Shown here: piece by piece, positions 6,820-9,844 of the stretch
Numbering within the stretch: position 1 is the first letter of the stretch
How the letters are laid out: the number at the start of each line of letters is the position of its first letter
Origin: Verrucomicrobiales bacterium
GTDB lineage: Bacteria; Verrucomicrobiota; Verrucomicrobiia; Limisphaerales; UBA9464
NCBI GenBank assembly: GCA_003445095.1
Contig: DLVS01000799.1
Location: forward strand, 1 to 9,844
Length of the DNA: 9,844 nucleotides
Direction of reading: 5' to 3'
Made by a program: the position numbers and the translations under genes
Notes under the pieces: model-generated
The model's input: only the letters and a program-made list of their open reading frames with translations
Told to the model about the DNA's origin: nothing
Databases searched by the model: none

Positions 6820-7905
6820 TCAAAAGAATTTTCGAATCAACTCGATGACGTAGTCGACCTGCGAATCCGTCAGCTCTGGGTACATCGGCAAGGGGAGAAT
6901 CCGCTGAGAGATCTGCTCAGCGACCGGAAAATCACCGGGTTTCCAGCCGTAGTCGGAGTAGCACTTCTGCAAGTGCAGCGGCACCGGATAATAGATGAGC
7001 ACGGAAACTCCGTGAGCCGCCAAGTGCGCTTGCAGCTCATCTCGGCGATCGAGCAACACGGCGAAGACATGATAAATGTGAGACGAACCCGGCAATGTTT
7101 CCGGCAGTTCCACCGGAAGTCCCGCCAAGCCGCTCGAGTACCTCGCCGCGATAACTCCGCGGCGCTCATTGCCAGCCTTTAGATGAGGCAATTTCACCCG
7201 GAGGATTGCCGCCTGAAGTTCATCGAGCCGCGAGTTCCAGCCGTGGAGGTCATGGTGATACCGGCGTTCGACGCCGTGAACTCGCAACATCCGGAGCGTT
7301 TTGGCCAACGCAGCTTCATTCGTTAGCACCATTCCTCCGTCACCCGCCGCGCCAAGGTTTTTGGTGGGGTAAAAACTCAGGCACCCCAGCGTTCCCTGGC
7401 TTCCGACGGGGCGACCTTGGTATTCCGCTCCGATGGCTTGCGCTGTATCTTCCACCAACGGCAATCCGAATTCCTTCAAAGCGTCGAGCGGAGCCGCCTG
7501 GCCAAACAAATGGACCGGGATGATGGCCTTTGTTTTGGAGGTGATTCGCCTCGCGACTTCAGTCGGATTGAGCGTGAAGTAGCGGGGATCGATATCTGCG
7601 AAGACAATCCGGGCGCCGAGTTGATAGATGCTCTCGGCCGGTGCGATGTAGGTAAATGGAGACGTAATTACTTCGTCGCCCGGGCCGATCCCGAGGGCAC
7701 GCAACGCCAGCGTCAGGGCGTCCGACCCGCTGTTAACGCCAATCGCGAACCGGGCGCCGCACATCGCCGCCACGGCTTCTTCCAAGGCGGCGACATTCGG
7801 GCCGAGAATGTAGTGCCCCCCGGCGAGCACTGCTTCGACCGCGGCGAGAATTTCAGTCCGAAGCGCGGTGAATTGAGCGCCGGGATTGAGGAACGGGACG
7901 TTCAT
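6820..7905 (-). CDS. DegT/DnrJ/EryC1/StrS-family PLP-dependent sugar aminotransferase
   Basis: The 361-residue protein is full length for the family. It has the fold-type I features of nucleotide-sugar aminotransferases: GVNSGSDALTLALRALGIGPGDEV (about 56-79), SPFTYIAPAESI (82-93), the cofactor-binding LVEDTAQAIGAEYQG (Asp153, Gln156), the Schiff-base lysine in SFYPTKNLGAAGDGGM (Lys182), and NSRLDELQAAILRVKLPHL. Such enzymes transfer an amino group, usually from glutamate, to a keto-sugar nucleotide for O-antigen, capsule or glycan building. The motif style is that of the 3-amino-deoxyhexose (FdtB/QdtB/VioA-like) group, but the substrate cannot be fixed. No sugar dehydratase or glycosyltransferase gene is adjacent, so it is an isolated member. 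ATG 7905 is preferred (MNVPFLNPGAQF fits the family start); a TTG at 7920 is in frame. No clear ribosome site is seen. Confidence 0.92.
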   Translation of the reverse strand: MNVPFLNPGAQFTALRTEILAAVEAVLAGGHYILGPNVAALEEAVAAMCGARFAIGVNSGSDALTLALRALGIGPGDEVITSPFTYIAPAESIYQLGARIVFADIDPRYFTLNPTEVARRITSKTKAIIPVHLFGQAAPLDALKEFGLPLVEDTAQAIGAEYQGRPVGSQGTLGCLSFYPTKNLGAAGDGGMVLTNEAALAKTLRMLRVHGVERRYHHDLHGWNSRLDELQAAILRVKLPHLKAGNERRGVIAARYSSGLAGLPVELPETLPGSSHIYHVFAVLLDRRDELQAHLAAHGVSVLIYYPVPLHLQKCYSDYGWKPGDFPVAEQISQRILPLPMYPELTDSQVDYVIELIRKFF

Positions 7906-8100
7906 TGAAGCGATGACCAAGAATCCACAGCGTCAGCAGTAGTAGGAAGCAAAACGATCTTTGGACACGCGTGCACCCCGAAGCTGGTGGCAGCGGCGCA
8001 CCTGAACAGCCGGTCGGTGTTCGCTCTGCGCACGAGTTTCGGATCCGGACCTACCTTGCGGGCGCACAGCCTCCGCCAACGGCTGACAGGAACACCATGG
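7906..8100. other. Spacer between the RodZ-like and aminotransferase genes
   Basis: This 195-bp gap separates two minus-strand genes. I see no recognisable gene, terminator or promoter in it. The 75-codon minus-strand frame crossing it has no family resemblance and overlaps both neighbours, so it is not called. Confidence 0.4.
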
Positions 8101-8622
8101 CTATCGCGAGGTACGTCCGGCCGCGTCATTGGTGGTAGGAGGCAATGGCAACGTCGCGGAGAGGGCGCTGGTTCGAGGCTGATAAAGTCGAGCCGGCGGC
8201 ATGTTCATCGTGGCAGGGGGTTGTTGCTTCCAAGCTTTCCAGGCCCAAACTGCGACGACGATCAGGGTCAAACCAAGCAGGGCCGGGAACAAGATTTGCC
8301 AGCGCACGAGCGCGAGCTTCAGCATGACGGCATCCAGCGGTCCTCGCCGCAATCCTTGGGAACCGCCGCCTTCGGCAAAACTTCCTCGGCCGGCCAATTC
8401 TTCGTCCAACTGCGTCACGATTTCGTGTTCGTCCACGCGGAGGTAGCGGGCGTAGGTTTTGACAAAACCACGAACATAGACTGGGGCGGTAAAGACCGCC
8501 CAGTCTCCGGCCTCGATCGCCCGCAAGTGGTCGCCCTTGATCTTGGTCGCTTCTGCGGCTTCCGAAAGTGTCAACTTGCGGTGCTCCCGTTCCGAACGAA
8601 GTCGGTCTCCGGTGCTTGGCAT
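8101..8622 (-). CDS. RodZ-like protein: cytoplasmic HTH domain plus one membrane helix
   Basis: The 173-residue protein has an N-terminal helix-turn-helix of the RodZ/HTH_25 type at about residues 4-75 (GDRLRSEREHRKLTLSEAAE, then ATKIKGDHLRAIEAGDW and YVRGFVKTYARYLRVDEHEI). This is the domain that binds MreB in RodZ, not DNA. After a Gly-rich linker comes one transmembrane helix at about 108-128 (WQILFPALLGLTLIVVAVWAW) and a short Pro-rich tail. The periplasmic DUF4115 domain of classical RodZ (over 300 residues) is missing, so it is a short form, as seen in several PVC and other phyla. A role in cell-shape or cytoskeleton anchoring is inferred from the domain. No mre or mrd gene is adjacent. 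The ATG at 8622 is chosen because homology starts right there (MPSTGDRLRSERE); the frame is open back to 8724 without family resemblance. Confidence 0.82.
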   Translation of the reverse strand: MPSTGDRLRSEREHRKLTLSEAAEATKIKGDHLRAIEAGDWAVFTAPVYVRGFVKTYARYLRVDEHEIVTQLDEELAGRGSFAEGGGSQGLRRGPLDAVMLKLALVRWQILFPALLGLTLIVVAVWAWKAWKQQPPATMNMPPARLYQPRTSALSATLPLPPTTNDAAGRTSR

Positions 8623-8993
8623 CGGCCGTTGATAGCTTACCGAACCCCACAGCGGCAACGCTGGAAAGTAGCCCGGACGTCGCGTGGGGGTTTTCGACGA
8701 GTCACCGCCGAGGCCAGGGACCAATCACTTTGCTCAACTGACAAACGAGCCGTAACCATGCAGTAGAAAATGGGGAGCACGCCCGCCCCGGGCGTTGCGG
8801 ACGGCGCCTCGCCGTCCGCGCGACGCGCGTGGAGTCGTCCACCGTTTGGTGTGTCGTTACGCGCTGCGGTGTGGCGGGCGGGGCGCCCGCCACTGCGCCC
8901 GGGGCGGGCGCGCTCCCCAATCCAACTGCATGGATACGGCTGAGACCACGCCTCTCTAGACTTTCCAGTCGGGGTCTGGATATCGTCACCCGG
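8623..8993. other. 371-bp divergent intergenic region holding the three-armed palindrome
   Basis: This region separates the minus-strand RodZ-like gene from the plus-strand zinc-ribbon gene and should carry both promoters. Its middle is the palindromic element at 8771-8919. The flanks, 8623-8770 and 8920-8993, show no gene I can support, and I found no convincing -35/-10 pair by eye. Confidence 0.5.
8771..8919. repeat. 149-bp three-armed palindromic element (cloverleaf/cruciform)
   Basis: Outer arms 8771-8794 and 8896-8919 are reverse complements at 23 of 24 positions (the one mismatch is in GGGGAGCA versus GGGGAGCG). Inside them are two perfect 10-bp hairpins with 3-nt loops: GCGGACGGCG CCT CGCCGTCCGC (8797-8819) and GTGGCGGGCG GGG CGCCCGCCAC (8871-8893). 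Between these lies a looser arm closed by GCGCGT/ACGCGC (8825-8830 with 8859-8864), with CACC/GGTG inside. The folded form is a stem with three branches, very GC-rich. It is most likely a non-autonomous REP/BIME-like or MITE-like dispersed repeat; bidirectional transcription termination is a possible effect. It contains no ORF with coding character. Confidence 0.85.
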
Positions 8994-8998
8994 GTGAC
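8985..8998. promoter_or_regulatory. 14-bp perfect palindrome over the zinc-ribbon start codon
   Basis: GTCACCCGGGTGAC is a perfect palindrome that includes the proposed GTG start (8994-8996). It could be an operator or a small hairpin that hides the start, or chance in GC-rich DNA. Confidence 0.25.
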
Positions 8999-9287
8999 AC
9001 GACATTGCCATCGGTGCGGCTGGGTTTGGACGTTTCGAGAATTGCCCGGTCGCAGTGAGACCTGCCCGCAATGTCGCGCTGATTTGCGGGTGTGCTTGAA
9101 CTGCAATTTCCATGATCTTCGCTCGGCTCACCAATGCCGAGACGGCCGAGCGGAACCGGTCGAACACAAGGACCAAGCCAATTTCTGCGAGTACTTCGAT
9201 TTCAAGCCTCGTATCTGGGCTAAGGCCGGTGCGGATTCACGGGCCGATGCCGCGCGCGCCGCGCTCAAGAGTCTCCTCGGGGACTGA
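8994..9287 (+). CDS. Small cysteine-rich zinc-ribbon protein
   Basis: From the GTG at 8994 the protein is 97 residues. It contains CHRC (Cys5, Cys8) and CPQC (Cys24, Cys27), a classical zinc ribbon, followed at once by CLNC (Cys34, Cys37), then Cys48 in HQCRDG and Cys65 in ANFCEYFDF. The second set (CxNC...QCR....A.PV..K..ANFCEYF) is a recurring arrangement I know from uncharacterised bacterial proteins, and probably binds a second zinc. No signal peptide or membrane segment is seen, so it is likely cytoplasmic. Function is unknown; nucleic-acid or protein binding is only a guess. The frame stays open upstream to a GTG at 8829, but that stretch runs through the palindromic repeat and has no family resemblance, so I start at 8994, although no clear ribosome site precedes it. 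It is convergent with the next gene, 44 bp apart. Confidence 0.72.
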   Translation: MTRHCHRCGWVWTFRELPGRSETCPQCRADLRVCLNCNFHDLRSAHQCRDGRAEPVEHKDQANFCEYFDFKPRIWAKAGADSRADAARAALKSLLGD

Positions 9288-9331
9288 GCGGCGTCTCCTT
9301 CAGGCGGATCCGGCCGCTACAACCCGACCAA

Positions 9332-9766
9332 TCAAACGTCAATGACCGGTCCGTCGTCGCCGCCTTTGTCACCCGGTGAACGAGGAGTTCCACGTCGCAC
9401 TTGAACTCGAGCGCCGCGTCCGAGGAGCAGATTGATAGTAATGGAAACGATGCTGATCACGAGGCCGCCCCAGAGCGCTGGCCAAAAGCCGTCAACCTGA
9501 AACCCCCGAACCAAACGCCCCACAAACATTAACAAGAGCGCGTTCAGCACCGGGACAAACAAGCCTAACGTCACCAATAGCAACGGAAGTGACAAAATCA
9601 GCAGGAGGGGGCGCACGAACGAGTTGAGAAACCCGAGCAGGAGCGAGGCGAGAAAGATGGTAACTGCCGTGTCGTAACGAATCCCGGGTACGAGCCAGGC
9701 CGCTACCAGCACCGCCAAGATCGTCACGAGCCAACGTTGCAGGAAATTGAAAAAGACTCCTGACAT
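9332..9766 (-). CDS. Four-helix membrane protein of the phage holin family 4 (PF04020 type)
   Basis: The 144-residue protein has four hydrophobic segments at about 11-26, 34-48, 54-82 and 95-115, and the characteristic NSFVRPLLLILSLPLLLVTLG motif followed by FVPVLNALLL. This is the PF04020 family, named after a mycobacteriophage holin but mostly found as a chromosomal housekeeping membrane protein with unknown role. No phage lysis or structural gene is nearby, so a lytic function should not be assumed. The C-terminal tail (119-144) is basic then acidic and presumably soluble. The ATG at 9766 gives the complete family length; the ribosome site is weak. Confidence 0.85.
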   Translation of the reverse strand: MSGVFFNFLQRWLVTILAVLVAAWLVPGIRYDTAVTIFLASLLLGFLNSFVRPLLLILSLPLLLVTLGLFVPVLNALLLMFVGRLVRGFQVDGFWPALWGGLVISIVSITINLLLGRGARVQVRRGTPRSPGDKGGDDGPVIDV

Positions 9767-9844
9767 TGCTGACCGACCATAGTTGGCCCCGGCGCGCTGT
9801 CAGCGGCGATTTGCGGATCTTGAGGGTCCGTAGGGGTCCAGACG
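9767..9844. other. Window edge, non-coding as far as visible
   Basis: These 78 bases lie upstream of the holin-family gene. I see no gene start here. GCTGAC and GTCAGC occur as a loose inverted pair, which I do not interpret further. Confidence 0.3.

Noticed and set aside
7987..8766. 259-codon plus-strand open frame
   Set aside because: It is antisense to the RodZ-like gene, which has clear domain features; the translation is low-complexity Arg/Gly/Ser-rich without a motif.
8637..9176. Minus-strand open frame of 179 codons over the palindrome
   Set aside because: It runs through the palindrome and antisense to the cysteine-rich gene, with no family resemblance.
9332..9766. Prophage or lysis cassette suggested by the holin-family name
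   Set aside because: The family is mostly non-phage, and no endolysin, spanin, integrase or structural gene is present in the window.
3460..9766. A defence or biosynthetic island formed by these neighbouring genes
   Set aside because: The genes change strand repeatedly, have large spacers and show no shared theme beyond envelope location, so I do not see a joint system.

Overview
The window looks like a piece of chromosome from a member of the PVC group, most likely a Verrucomicrobium related to the Pedosphaera/Limisphaera lineage. This is inferred from the gene families: a bacterial tricorn-like S41 protease, an ECF sigma/membrane-protein pair, a secreted PQQ-type beta-propeller of the planctomycete/verrucomicrobial kind, and intergenic repeats reading like CACGGATGGACACAGATA. 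There are no rRNA, tRNA, CRISPR or transposase genes. The DNA is moderately GC-rich.

Left part (1-3475, + strand): the 3' three quarters of a tricorn protease homologue whose start lies outside the window, then a lone GspF/PilC-type inner-membrane secretion protein. Middle left (3460-4370, - strand): a small membrane protein that overlaps the end of the gspF-like gene and sits translationally coupled behind the tail of an ECF sigma factor. Only the DNA-binding end of that sigma factor is left. Upstream of it lies unrelated, probably repetitive DNA, so this regulatory pair is broken. A secreted thioredoxin-like protein (4377-4928, +) follows.

Right part: on the minus strand are a secreted PQQ-like beta-propeller protein (5086-6684), a DegT/StrS-type PLP sugar aminotransferase (6820-7905) and a RodZ-like HTH membrane protein (8101-8622). 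An imperfect inverted repeat (6705-6811) lies between the propeller and aminotransferase genes and artificially lengthens the propeller ORF. A 149-bp, almost perfect three-armed palindrome (8771-8919) lies between the RodZ-like gene and a divergent small multi-cysteine zinc-ribbon gene (8994-9287, +). The window closes with a four-helix PF04020-type membrane protein (9332-9766, -).

Most genes are singletons with envelope, export or cell-surface roles, not one operon. I see no convincing new multi-gene system. The parts most worth a second look are the three-armed palindrome, the broken sigma locus with its putative repeat, and the small cysteine-rich protein.
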